Shown piece by piece: positions 14,564-22,374 of a DNA stretch of 24,379 nt. The stretch is from IMG/VR virus record IMGVR_UViG_3300005433_000015, positions 1 to 24,379 of that record. The stretch is one strand, 5' to 3'. Made by a program: the position numbers and the translations under genes. The notes beneath the pieces are model-generated. The model saw only the letters and a program-made list of their open reading frames with translations. It had not been told where the DNA came from and ran no database searches. Source of the DNA: a virus. The first letter of the stretch is position 1, and each line of letters opens with the position of its first letter.

Positions 14564-15107
14564 TTCCCCTTTTTGCTTTAAGGTCTTTCAAGAATTCCAA
14601 CATGGTTTTTGCATCTGATACTTCAAATGGATCATTGTCTTCACTTGAATTGTTTTGTCCTTCTTCAACAAACTGTTTTACAATAGTTCCGTTTTCGACA
14701 TACATAGAATATCTCCATGATCTCATTCCGAAACCCTGTGCCGGTTTGCTTACAAGAAATCCTGCACCTTGTGTAAAAACACCTTCACCATCTCCTATTG
14801 GCTTGACCTTCTTGATATCTTGATTTTTAAACCAAGCATTCATTACAAAAGCATCGTTTACTGAAAGACAGTAAATTTCGTCGACACCCTGTGCTTTGAT
14901 TTCATCATACAGTTCTTCATAACCTGGCAACTGCTGTGAACTACAAGTGGGCGTAAATGCTCCTGGAAGTGCAAAAACGACAATTTTCTTGTTATCAAAA
15001 ATTTCAACTGTGTCTACGTCTTTCCATTCACCACCTATAAATCCGCAACCACCTACTGCTGTGTCGTCGCCTGTTCTAGTTTTAAAATTTGTGTATGGTA
15101 CTTTCAT
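14556..15107 (-). CDS. peroxiredoxin (Prx5/AhpE-like redoxin)
   Basis: A 183-residue thiol peroxidase of the Prx5 class. FALPGAFTPTCSSQQLPGY carries the peroxidatic C55 in the PxxxTxxC motif. SVNDAFVMNAWFK and the late RSWRYSMYVENG block (with a conserved-type Arg) are also Prx5 features. No obvious resolving Cys near the C-terminus is seen, so it may be a 1-Cys type relying on host thiols. Start: ATG with AAGGAG upstream. It would reduce peroxides in the infected cell. It is best read as an auxiliary host-type gene carried by the phage. Confidence 0.87.
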   Translation of the reverse strand: MKVPYTNFKTRTGDDTAVGGCGFIGGEWKDVDTVEIFDNKKIVVFALPGAFTPTCSSQQLPGYEELYDEIKAQGVDEIYCLSVNDAFVMNAWFKNQDIKKVKPIGDGEGVFTQGAGFLVSKPAQGFGMRSWRYSMYVENGTIVKQFVEEGQNNSSEDNDPFEVSDAKTMLEFLKDLKAKRGNV

Positions 15108-15437
15108 TTATGTTCTCTCCTTTATAAGTTTTACTGTTCCTGTGTTTGTATGTTTTATTTTGTGATTATTTTGAATGGCAAGTTGCAAGAACGATTCGTA
15201 TTTGTCTTCCTTAACCATAAGTGTAATACAATCTTCAAGATCGTCCCCTACTTCTTCGTATCCTGCGTATGCCCAGATAAAGTCCTTGCCATACTTCATG
15301 CCAAGATTACCTGCCGTTGTGCAGATGTTTGCCACCGCATCAACTGTATCATATCCAGCATTCAAGCCACCACCCTCTACGGGTAAATGTCCCATTCTAG
15401 TTGTTGCTCGTTTTTGTTGTATATGAATCTCTTTCAT
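15108..15437 (-). CDS. uncharacterised 109-aa protein
   Basis: A 109-residue soluble protein. It has a Gly-rich GHLPVEGGGLNAGYD segment, then ICTTAGNLGMKYGKDFIWAYAGYEE and an acidic middle. No family is recognised. The start overlaps the stop of the QueD-like gene (TAATG), and its stop directly abuts the peroxiredoxin start, so it is embedded in the operon. Its place beside the QueD-like gene is the only functional hint. Confidence 0.6.
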   Translation of the reverse strand: MKEIHIQQKRATTRMGHLPVEGGGLNAGYDTVDAVANICTTAGNLGMKYGKDFIWAYAGYEEVGDDLEDCITLMVKEDKYESFLQLAIQNNHKIKHTNTGTVKLIKERT

Positions 15438-15910
15438 TATATTCCGCCCATTACTGGCACTTCGTAAACCGCATGGCTTCCATTTTCACCATCTTCGCTT
15501 ACGTCTATTTCAATTTTTCTTCCTGGATATCTTTTTGCTATCGCTGTGTATAAATCATCTGATATCATTTCACAAGATTTAAAATCAAGTTTCATTGTGC
15601 CATCTGCATACATATTTTCCATCCATCTTTTGAATTGTATGAACTCTATGTCCCTGTCGTCATGAAACACTTCTATGGCCACTTTGAAGTGGAATATGTG
15701 TCTGTGTGGATATCCTAGAAATGATACATCATACATATCACCAGTTTTTAATTTTGGATCGTCCAACGCCGCTGGATATTTGTGGATACCTTCTTTCCTG
15801 AATGTAACCCATATCATTTTTGATCCTTTTGCCGCTTGTTCCTTTAGTGCTTGTTCTCTTTTAGTCTCAACATCTGGAACATTATACATGTCATCTATTA
15901 CGTTGCCCAT
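15437..15910 (-). CDS. possible QueD-like T-fold protein
   Basis: A 157-residue protein that may belong to the tunnel-fold group (QueD/PTPS), which makes carboxytetrahydropterin, the QueE substrate. In favour: a YPHRHIFHFKVAIEV strand resembling the zinc-binding HxH strand of QueD, an upstream His in GIHKYP, and a C-terminal KIEIDVSEDGENGSHAVYE resembling the Glu-bearing last strand of PTPS. Against: the catalytic Cys before HxH is absent and the usual Asp-His pair is not evident. The start at 15910 is chosen because GAGGAG lies 5-6 nt upstream; an in-frame ATG at 16000 would run deep into the preceding gene. Coding is sure; the QueD link is tentative and rests partly on its place after DpdA. 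Confidence 0.5.
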   Translation of the reverse strand: MGNVIDDMYNVPDVETKREQALKEQAAKGSKMIWVTFRKEGIHKYPAALDDPKLKTGDMYDVSFLGYPHRHIFHFKVAIEVFHDDRDIEFIQFKRWMENMYADGTMKLDFKSCEMISDDLYTAIAKRYPGRKIEIDVSEDGENGSHAVYEVPVMGGI

Positions 15911-16428
15911 TGTTTCTCCTCTATTGGTTCGTCTTGTTTGTATTCTTTCCAAGATGTGAATCCTGCTGACTGCTTGAAATGATTCATGCTCATCGTCCAA
16001 ACTCCTGGATTAGTTTTGTTGAAATCGACATCATCAACCTTTATGCAAAGTTGATCATCTTCTTCACTATTTGGAAATATTACTGAACAGAATGGAATGA
16101 ATTTTTCATTGTTCCATAACATATTAAATTTTTCTTTTACTTCTTTGTGTATGCTGTAATCATAATCAACAGTTACAAAATAACCGTCCTCGATAAATTT
16201 TTTCATTTGTGCCAGTTGCATTCCGTGGTTATGCATGTATGTTCTGTTTGCACCATAGTAAATGGCTTCTGCATTTACCTTTTCCGCAATTTCTTTAATT
16301 TTATGAAATGTTAAATCGTTTCTTGCTAGGAATAGTGTCTGTTTGCCATATGCTGGAGTGTGTTCTACTTCCAATCCTGAAAATATACCTATACTATCAC
16401 TCTTGCCTGTTTTGTAATCTCTGTCCAT
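15898..16428 (-). CDS. uncharacterised 176-aa protein near the DpdA and QueD-like genes
   Basis: A 176-residue protein with the segment GLEVEHTPAYGKQTLFLA near the N-terminus and a later GYFVTVDYDYSIHKE; the C-terminal end is acidic and Gln-rich. I recall similar VEHTPAYG proteins in marine T4-like phages, but not a function. It overlaps the QueD-like gene by 13 nt and has a strong promoter-like sequence just upstream (16435-16462) with no Shine-Dalgarno, so it may be translated from a leaderless transcript. Its position suggests a part in 7-deazaguanine metabolism (inference only). Confidence 0.6.
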   Translation of the reverse strand: MDRDYKTGKSDSIGIFSGLEVEHTPAYGKQTLFLARNDLTFHKIKEIAEKVNAEAIYYGANRTYMHNHGMQLAQMKKFIEDGYFVTVDYDYSIHKEVKEKFNMLWNNEKFIPFCSVIFPNSEEDDQLCIKVDDVDFNKTNPGVWTMSMNHFKQSAGFTSWKEYKQDEPIEEKQWAT

Positions 16429-16434
16429 GTTTCT

Positions 16435-16462
16435 ATTATACTACAAATTACTTGTTTGTCAA
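16435..16462 (-). promoter_or_regulatory. consensus-like promoter 6 nt before a start codon
   Basis: Minus-strand TTGACA (16462-16457), 16-nt spacer, TATAAT (16440-16435), then 6 nt to the ATG at 16428. Both hexamers are perfect. The -35 box overlaps the last codons of the upstream DUF465-like gene. The predicted start of transcription falls on or beside the ATG. Confidence 0.6.
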
Positions 16463-16663
16463 ACCAAGTTTTGCTTTTGCTGAAGCGATTGCGTCCTTCG
16501 TTGCCAATTTGGTTTTCTTCAAACGCATCAGTATTTGTTTGCTTTCATCACTTCTATCTTTTTTCCTATCTTTGGTAAGTTCCTCTACCTTCTTATTTAG
16601 ATAGGTGTGATGGTCAATCAACTTTTTTAGCCTTTTGTTTTTCTTAAAGTTACCAGTTGCCAT
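16448..16663 (-). CDS. DUF465-like (YdcH-type) small basic helical protein
   Basis: A 71-residue, Lys-rich, probably two-helix protein. LIDHHTYLNKKVEEL followed by LKKTKLATKDAI matches the general pattern of DUF465 (H..L...I..L ... LKK.KL..KD.I), whose members are small helical proteins of unknown role. The ATG has a very strong AGGAGGAAG Shine-Dalgarno and follows the DpdA-like stop by 8 nt, so it is clearly expressed with that gene. Confidence 0.65.
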   Translation of the reverse strand: MATGNFKKNKRLKKLIDHHTYLNKKVEELTKDRKKDRSDESKQILMRLKKTKLATKDAIASAKAKLGLTNK

Positions 16664-16671
16664 GCTTCCTC

Positions 16672-18120
16672 CTATTCGAATAATGAACTGAAATTGTTTG
16701 TGCCTTTACCACCGCCTGTTGCTCTTGCCCATCTGTTGCCTCTAATGTCTGCCAAATAACTTGATGCATTGCTTATGACTTCCATGGGGGTCTCACTTGT
16801 GAATACTTCTTCGACTAGGGTGTTGAAATACAATATATTCCTAGGAACGTATATACTTGGCTCGTCAGTTTTGTCTGACGCTTTTGTTTTCCGCCAATGT
16901 TTTACTTCTGGTCTGTATTTGATTGATTCGATATCATTTAAATCATTTGCTATCTGTATCGCTCTGATTTGATTGTATACGTTGTGGGCCATCATTAACA
17001 CATAACTGAAACTGTCCCAACTGGTTGCACCAATTTTACCATTCTTGTTTAGATCCTTCTCACCATACCAACACACGTCCTTCATCTTCAATCTACGTCC
17101 GACACCGCTATCGAATGGAAATTGTATTTCGGAACCTTTCAATTTCTTGTCATCCGGCGCCTTGTCCATAACGAATGAGAATCTGTCATTGGCAAATGAG
17201 TTGTGTGTGTAAACAAGTCCGTTCGCTGTTGATAAAAATGCTGATGCACTATCAAAACTTATTGTGAAATTTGGATTGATATGTTTTCTAACCTGTCGCT
17301 GTACCTGTGTAAGATAACACCCCCAATCCATCTGTGATGTACCCAGTACGTGCATCCAATCTTTGCCGTCAAGTTTCTTTTCATCTCTCATTATGATTAG
17401 GCGTTTGAGCATTACTTCCATATCACACATATTGATACCACCCATTGCCCATCCTTCGAATTCGAAATCTTTTACAGCATCATACCATATCTGTGCAGTG
17501 TTCCAATCGTCGCCTTGTAGCACGTTCAATAGTTTAGTTTGTCCTAATCTATTCTTTTGAAAAAATTTGTTGTTGTATATTGTTCCATCTAGTGTGTCTT
17601 GAAAACTTTTCAACCCTGTTTTAGGACTGTTCAAATCATCTGCCGCCCATGTTGGTACGTCTAGTGTCATTGCCCAATCGCTTGTCAGTTCTAGCCAGTT
17701 CAGTATATCAGATCTCACTTTGTTTGCTTTGTTACCTTCAAAGTCTTTCCAATCAAATTTGATTACACCTTTGCCGATTTGATATCCACCTGAGTCGCCT
17801 ACTATTGTACTGAACTTTCTATCTCTGTTTACAAACATATGATCTCTGTCTGCAACCTTATCCATATCAAGACAGGCATGTCCTGCCGAATACAATGCGG
17901 TAGGATAAGTGAACATTCCTTTGTCTGGATTTATAAAGTTCAATGACTCTACCCCGTGTTCGAATGTTTTAGGAATTCTTTCTTCGGCTATGTGTTTGCC
18001 CTCTGATACTCTTTGTTTTGATATGAAAGTATTGTAAAAGTTCGAAATAGCAGGCAGGAATACAGCAAAGTCTCTACTTAACTCTCCTAAGTGTTCCTGC
18101 TTACTACTCTGTTCAGTCAT
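16672..18120 (-). CDS. dpdA: DpdA-like DNA guanine transglycosylase (TGT family)
   Basis: A 482-residue TGT-superfamily protein of the phage DpdA type, which replaces guanine in DNA with a 7-deazaguanine base. Seen are VGDSGGYQIG (about 107-116; the TGT DSGGFQ motif with catalytic Asp), LDVPTWAADD (153-162), LLNVLQGDDW (197-206), GWAMGGI (223-229; the base-recognition GG), HVLGTS (257-262) and ISFDSASAF (287-295) with D290 as candidate nucleophile. The CxCxxC zinc cluster of tRNA TGT is absent, as expected for a diverged DNA enzyme. There is no PUA domain. The start overlaps the sliding clamp stop as TAATG, so modification is coupled to replication genes. I cannot assign the DpdA subtype. Confidence 0.82.
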   Translation of the reverse strand: MTEQSSKQEHLGELSRDFAVFLPAISNFYNTFISKQRVSEGKHIAEERIPKTFEHGVESLNFINPDKGMFTYPTALYSAGHACLDMDKVADRDHMFVNRDRKFSTIVGDSGGYQIGKGVIKFDWKDFEGNKANKVRSDILNWLELTSDWAMTLDVPTWAADDLNSPKTGLKSFQDTLDGTIYNNKFFQKNRLGQTKLLNVLQGDDWNTAQIWYDAVKDFEFEGWAMGGINMCDMEVMLKRLIIMRDEKKLDGKDWMHVLGTSQMDWGCYLTQVQRQVRKHINPNFTISFDSASAFLSTANGLVYTHNSFANDRFSFVMDKAPDDKKLKGSEIQFPFDSGVGRRLKMKDVCWYGEKDLNKNGKIGATSWDSFSYVLMMAHNVYNQIRAIQIANDLNDIESIKYRPEVKHWRKTKASDKTDEPSIYVPRNILYFNTLVEEVFTSETPMEVISNASSYLADIRGNRWARATGGGKGTNNFSSLFE

Positions 18121-18857
18121 TACTGCGCCTGTGCTGGTATAATATATTGATACTTGCCTAGTCCTGAATCAACAGAAACCATCATAGCACCCTCGTTTGA
18201 GAAGTGCAACATGACTTTCGCTGAATCAGATAGTTTCAAGATCTGCAATACTTGTCCTACCGGCCAACTCCAACCTTTGTTAAGAGTGCCCTTAACGTCA
18301 GTTGCAAACGTAAACTCACCACCATGTGATGCTTGATCTCCGAATGTGAATATCAGGTTTCCATCTTCGGTTCTTACAACGAATGAATTGTGTTCTGTGT
18401 TTGCTGTTGCCTGGAAGTTGAATCTTTGTACACTTGCCACTGTTGGTTCTATTTCAACGTCCCACTTAACTCCCTTAAACTTCACAGTCTTAAGTTTCTC
18501 GTTGATTATCTCAGCATTCATAAATCTGTAGTCGTTCTTAAAGTCACCTTTTTCATTCTCAAAGTGTATACCTGTTGGAACTGTGGCTCCATTTCTTTCG
18601 CCGGACAATACAGTTATCTTTGCTTTATCTTTGTACTCAGGACACTTTAAATGGATATCTAATTTACCCATCTGAGGCATACCAAACGTACCAGACATTT
18701 CCGCTTGTGGTTTGTGAAAAGACCCTTGCAAGATTACTGATCTGTCTTCTGCCATACTGTCGATATTGGTTTCTTTGTCATCACCAGTAATTTTAACAAG
18801 ATCTAAAAATCCCAGTCCATGCGTGTGCTTAACGATGTCTTTTAAGATGTCTATCAT
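18120..18857 (-). CDS. 45: sliding clamp (T4 gp45 type)
   Basis: A 245-residue DNA polymerase processivity clamp, similar in length to T4 gp45 (228 aa). It opens MIDILKDIVKHTHGLGFLDLVKI and has LQGSFHKPQAEMSGTFGMPQMGKL in the middle. The C-terminal half includes NSFVVRTEDGNLIFTFGDQ and ends SGLGKYQYIIPAQAQ, characteristic of T4-like phage clamps. It forms a trimeric ring around DNA, binds polymerase and, in T4, also activates late transcription. A 29-nt gap upstream holds promoter-like sequences. It is followed without a gap by the DpdA-like gene. Confidence 0.88.
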   Translation of the reverse strand: MIDILKDIVKHTHGLGFLDLVKITGDDKETNIDSMAEDRSVILQGSFHKPQAEMSGTFGMPQMGKLDIHLKCPEYKDKAKITVLSGERNGATVPTGIHFENEKGDFKNDYRFMNAEIINEKLKTVKFKGVKWDVEIEPTVASVQRFNFQATANTEHNSFVVRTEDGNLIFTFGDQASHGGEFTFATDVKGTLNKGWSWPVGQVLQILKLSDSAKVMLHFSNEGAMMVSVDSGLGKYQYIIPAQAQ

Positions 18858-18865
18858 AATGTCTT

Positions 18866-18894
18866 ATTGTATAGTATATTTAGATCTTAGTCTA
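18866..18894 (-). promoter_or_regulatory. candidate promoter of the sliding clamp gene
   Basis: Minus-strand TAGACT (18894-18889), 17-nt spacer, TACAAT (18871-18866), 8 nt before the ATG. The octamer TCTAAATA (18884-18877) lies in the spacer. The -35 box is a partial match and overlaps the methyltransferase stop. An alternative -10 is the overlapping TATACT. Confidence 0.4.
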
Positions 18895-19702
18895 GTGTTA
18901 TTTCAGAAACTTTGTATACAACCGGATTTTGTTTACCAGGCTTACGGAAAATGGCAAAATTGGCACCTGGCCTGAATTGACTCATTTCTACAACATCATA
19001 ACCAGCAGATTTAATCATCTTGGTCATTGCATTTTTGTTGTTGAACGCCCAATAACCTCTTTTTGCATTATGTAAATCAACATCATAATGGCAGTCTGCG
19101 TATTGCAAAAATACATAACCACCCGGAATCAATATCCTTTTTATCAGTCTAAGATATTCCTCTATGTGCTTTTGTGTAAAGAACACAAATGTGTCCCAAC
19201 TAAAGATAAAATTGCATGATGCAGTTGGTATTTTATGTCTATTATCTAGGCCCCAGTTGTTTTCATCGGTGTTGTACCATTTTATATATTTTTGGTGGCC
19301 TGGATTGAATCTTCTACGAACTGTCCTTTCAAACTCCGGTATTATGTCAAGGAAGAAATTTAATCGCCATGCTCTAAATTCTTTTGAAAATGTACCAAAT
19401 CCCGGTCCAATTTCAAGACTGTTAAATTCAGCACCGTTTCTCGCAAATTGATATATTTTTGTTTGCACCATCCTGTATAGGAATTCATCGGTTACTGGTT
19501 TTGCTCTCTTCATTTCGACATCTTTCACAAACCATTCTGGCGTTTTATCATATCTGTTGATTGATTCCTGGTTATTGGCATCCACCGCGGTTGCTATATC
19601 ACGCAGTATTTTTAGATTCGAATCTATTAACTTTTGTAAGTCTTCTTTTTTGACTTTTTCTAGTTTTTCAATTAGTAGTTTGATTTCTTCTATGCTCAGC
19701 AT
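18887..19702 (-). CDS. SAM-dependent class I methyltransferase
   Basis: A 271-residue protein: a charged helical N-terminal ~45 residues, a linker, then a Rossmann methyltransferase. Motif I is LEIGPGFGTF (96-105), followed by FFLDIIPEFE. FIFSWDTFVFFTQKHIEEYLRL and ILIPGGYVFLQYAD are motifs IV-VI of class I enzymes. No DPPY/NPPY (DNA N-methylation) or PCQ (C5-cytosine) motif is seen, so a small-molecule, protein or unusual nucleobase target is more likely. It lies between DNA polymerase and clamp, 8 nt after the polymerase stop, with TCTAAATA in the gap and no clear Shine-Dalgarno. Confidence 0.78.
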   Translation of the reverse strand: MLSIEEIKLLIEKLEKVKKEDLQKLIDSNLKILRDIATAVDANNQESINRYDKTPEWFVKDVEMKRAKPVTDEFLYRMVQTKIYQFARNGAEFNSLEIGPGFGTFSKEFRAWRLNFFLDIIPEFERTVRRRFNPGHQKYIKWYNTDENNWGLDNRHKIPTASCNFIFSWDTFVFFTQKHIEEYLRLIKRILIPGGYVFLQYADCHYDVDLHNAKRGYWAFNNKNAMTKMIKSAGYDVVEMSQFRPGANFAIFRKPGKQNPVVYKVSEITLD

Positions 19703-19707
19703 ATGGT

Positions 19708-19715
19708 TATTTAGA
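19708..19715 (-). promoter_or_regulatory. TCTAAATA octamer before the methyltransferase gene
   Basis: Minus-strand TCTAAATA spans the polymerase stop and ends 5 nt before the methyltransferase ATG. The same octamer occurs before the clamp gene and inside the promoter of the cupin operon. It could be a phage-specific promoter element of the late type. Confidence 0.3.
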
Positions 19716-22374
19716 AGTCAAATAGTTTGTTAAATGTATTTGTGGTTTCAGTTGATTGCACGTCCCACCCTAGCACTCCTATAAGATTATCAATTTTCTG
19801 ATCTAGTATTGTTGATTCCATTGCATCGCTATCAAATGGCAATTCTTTGAACCATTCTGGTATACGCATTTCATCTACAGGATATGCAATACTAGTATAA
19901 CCTAATGGATTGTTTTTCAATTTACAAACAATTACTTTTGCACCATCGGTGATAGGAAGAGAATACTTGTCTCCATACATTTCTCTGCATTTATTCCAAT
20001 TCATACTTGCCCTCACATGTCCAGGCATATTCGCTCTGCCTTGTTTTTCTTCTGCTTCTGTGTACTTTGTCATATTGTTTGCTCTTTTTGGTGAACCTTT
20101 TTCCCAACCTGGTCTTGCTTTGAACTCTGCTCTGAATTCACTTATTTTTTCCAGTACTTCTGTTTCTGTTTTGCCTGTCAATACCATGTATAGTAAGTCA
20201 CTTAAAAAATCCTGTACAAAAACAGGCGTATCACTACGTTTAAGATCTAGTCCCATGGCCTTCATTTTGCCTTCTTTGCCTTCCACATCTGTACGTTTGC
20301 CTTCCACGTCATAGTATAACACTGCATACCTTTTCTTTGTTATGAATAATCCTTTCGAAGCAACAAGTTCCCTGCCTGCTTTAATTACATCTCCTCTTGT
20401 TGTTGGACAATGGAATGCTTTGGTCATGAATGCCTTAAAAGATCCATTGACTTCTTCTGCAATTTTATCGTATAACCCAATTACAGATTCTTTTGTCCAT
20501 GGTATCAATCCATCATTGATTTCTTTTTTCAATGTTTTATGTGCTGAAAAATACACTGAATCAGTATCACCATACACAACACTTTCACCTTTGTGATCAT
20601 AGTTGCCTGCAACAATTTCGTTTACTTTGGCTCCCATGTGTTTTGTTATACATCTACCGGTCAAGGTGACTGATTGTCCTATCCTGATGTCAAAGAACCT
20701 ACAGCCTGGATTAAGTATTGCGCCATACAAACTGTTCAAATTAATTTTTTTGACAAGTTGCCTTTTGTCCCAATACTCCCTTTCAATTTCATTATCGGCA
20801 CAATCTCGCATTTTCTGTTGCATTTCCTGTCTTTCTGCATACCAACGTTTTAGTAATCCTGGAATAATTGCTTCATACTCGTATGTGAATATAGTACCAT
20901 TCGCACTCAACATCCATTTGTTGTTGCCGTCGAATATAATATCATAAAGTTGTGCCGCACTCATCCTCACACTTGTTTTGTCTTCCCAGTCTACAATTAT
21001 TTCTGTACCTTTTTCCTTATTCATTACTGCCTGATATTCCCAACTCCCGAACTGACTGTCCCATGCCGCCGCGAATGATTTCTTGGCATGTTTGGCTCTG
21101 TTTATTTCTGCTGATGTGATCACAGGTCTTATCTGTCCTACGATTGTTTCAGGACCCATGTTCAGTGCTCTAATGACAGATGGATACAGTGAGTTAATGT
21201 CGATGGAACCAATCCAGTCATGTATACCTTTTTGTGGAGTGGCAACGTATGCACCCGCGGCCGGTTGGTTCTCTTCTCCCTCTTTCTTGTATTTTCTACC
21301 AGGAACAATCATGCCACGTCTGTGTGTTTCGTTCACTATCGCCTGTTCAGTTACTGCAACCGCACCCATTGTAGTCTGAAGCAACACTGTGTTCTGGTGT
21401 GCAATCTCATTGGCAAGTTCTATAAACTTTAGTTTCTTCTCAAGTTTGGCCAATAGTGCAGTATCCTGCCTGTTGTATTCTATAAACAATCCAAAATCAT
21501 TTTTATACAGGTTATCTAAAGAACCTTCATATATTGTTTTCTTTTCTCCAAGTTCATGTTCACCGATTGCATCTAGTCTGAAACTGTGTCTTTCCTCATA
21601 TGTGTATTTCCTGTATAGTTCGAGCAAGTCCAAATGCACCCTACCCACAAGGTCAAAACTTAACTGTTCTCTGCCATACTTTTCAAACACTCTCCTCTTT
21701 GGTTTTTCGCCCCAGAAACAAAGTCGCCTTGTGTCATCACCACTCAACACTTTCTGTATCCTTCCAACAGTGTATGGAATATCATAACCCTCACTGTTCC
21801 ATCCTGATAAAATATCTGCATCTTCTACTAGTTGCAAAAATGCATCAAGCATATCTTTTTCTTTTTCAAAAAGCATTGTGTTAGGAAAACGTTCTGTAAG
21901 CACCTTCGCATCTTGCATACTGATTGTTTTTGGCGGAACTGCTAGTGTGACCAGTTGATCCGTCCAACCCATGTAACAACTTATGGCAGTTATAGGCATG
22001 AACGGATCATCCGTTGTTGAATAACCTCGATCTGGATCGAAGTCAACCTCGATATCAAAAAACATAACATTCAGTTTTGGAGTTTCCTTACCTAGGTAGT
22101 TCTCCTCCAAGCATCTGAATACCGGATTGATATCATGTTCATAAAGTTGCTTGTTGGATCTTATCCTCTGCTCCTTGATGAATTCTTTGTTTGTTTGGCA
22201 AATTACCCTCTGCAACGGTTCGCCAGTCATTGACCTGTGTTTACCCCTAGCGTCAGGATAGTAGAACACATACCTAGCGTCATACTCTACGAACACACGT
22301 CCTTTTTTGGGATCACGTTCTACAACATAGATCCTGTCTTCGTCCTTTTTGTATAGTGCGTCTATATAACTCAT
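19711..22374 (-). CDS. 43: family B DNA polymerase (T4 gp43 type)
   Basis: An 887-residue replicative polymerase with proofreading exonuclease. Motifs are in order: Exo I MFFDIEVDFD (about 107), Exo II LSGWNSEGYDIPY (about 193), Exo III EYNRQDTALL (about 304), Pol A DINSLYPSVIR (about 392), Pol B KKINLNSLYGAIL (about 542), and Pol C VYGDTDSVYFS (about 603). Length is close to T4 gp43 (898). I set the start at 22374, where ATGA overlaps the stop of the preceding membrane protein and AAGG lies upstream; a longer in-frame ATG at 22473 lies inside that gene and is unlikely. The C-terminal ATTETTNTFNKLFDF-like end fits the clamp-binding tail of the family. All catalytic residues appear intact. Confidence 0.96.
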   Translation of the reverse strand: MSYIDALYKKDEDRIYVVERDPKKGRVFVEYDARYVFYYPDARGKHRSMTGEPLQRVICQTNKEFIKEQRIRSNKQLYEHDINPVFRCLEENYLGKETPKLNVMFFDIEVDFDPDRGYSTTDDPFMPITAISCYMGWTDQLVTLAVPPKTISMQDAKVLTERFPNTMLFEKEKDMLDAFLQLVEDADILSGWNSEGYDIPYTVGRIQKVLSGDDTRRLCFWGEKPKRRVFEKYGREQLSFDLVGRVHLDLLELYRKYTYEERHSFRLDAIGEHELGEKKTIYEGSLDNLYKNDFGLFIEYNRQDTALLAKLEKKLKFIELANEIAHQNTVLLQTTMGAVAVTEQAIVNETHRRGMIVPGRKYKKEGEENQPAAGAYVATPQKGIHDWIGSIDINSLYPSVIRALNMGPETIVGQIRPVITSAEINRAKHAKKSFAAAWDSQFGSWEYQAVMNKEKGTEIIVDWEDKTSVRMSAAQLYDIIFDGNNKWMLSANGTIFTYEYEAIIPGLLKRWYAERQEMQQKMRDCADNEIEREYWDKRQLVKKINLNSLYGAILNPGCRFFDIRIGQSVTLTGRCITKHMGAKVNEIVAGNYDHKGESVVYGDTDSVYFSAHKTLKKEINDGLIPWTKESVIGLYDKIAEEVNGSFKAFMTKAFHCPTTRGDVIKAGRELVASKGLFITKKRYAVLYYDVEGKRTDVEGKEGKMKAMGLDLKRSDTPVFVQDFLSDLLYMVLTGKTETEVLEKISEFRAEFKARPGWEKGSPKRANNMTKYTEAEEKQGRANMPGHVRASMNWNKCREMYGDKYSLPITDGAKVIVCKLKNNPLGYTSIAYPVDEMRIPEWFKELPFDSDAMESTILDQKIDNLIGVLGWDVQSTETTNTFNKLFDF

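Noticed and set aside
15437-16000. Longer version of the QueD-like gene starting at 16000
   Set aside because: It would overlap the preceding gene by about 100 nt, while the ATG at 15910 has a GAGGAG Shine-Dalgarno at the right distance.
20342-21884. Plus-strand open frames opposite the DNA polymerase
   Set aside because: They are antisense frames of a well-supported gene with Cys/Ser-rich, low-complexity translations.
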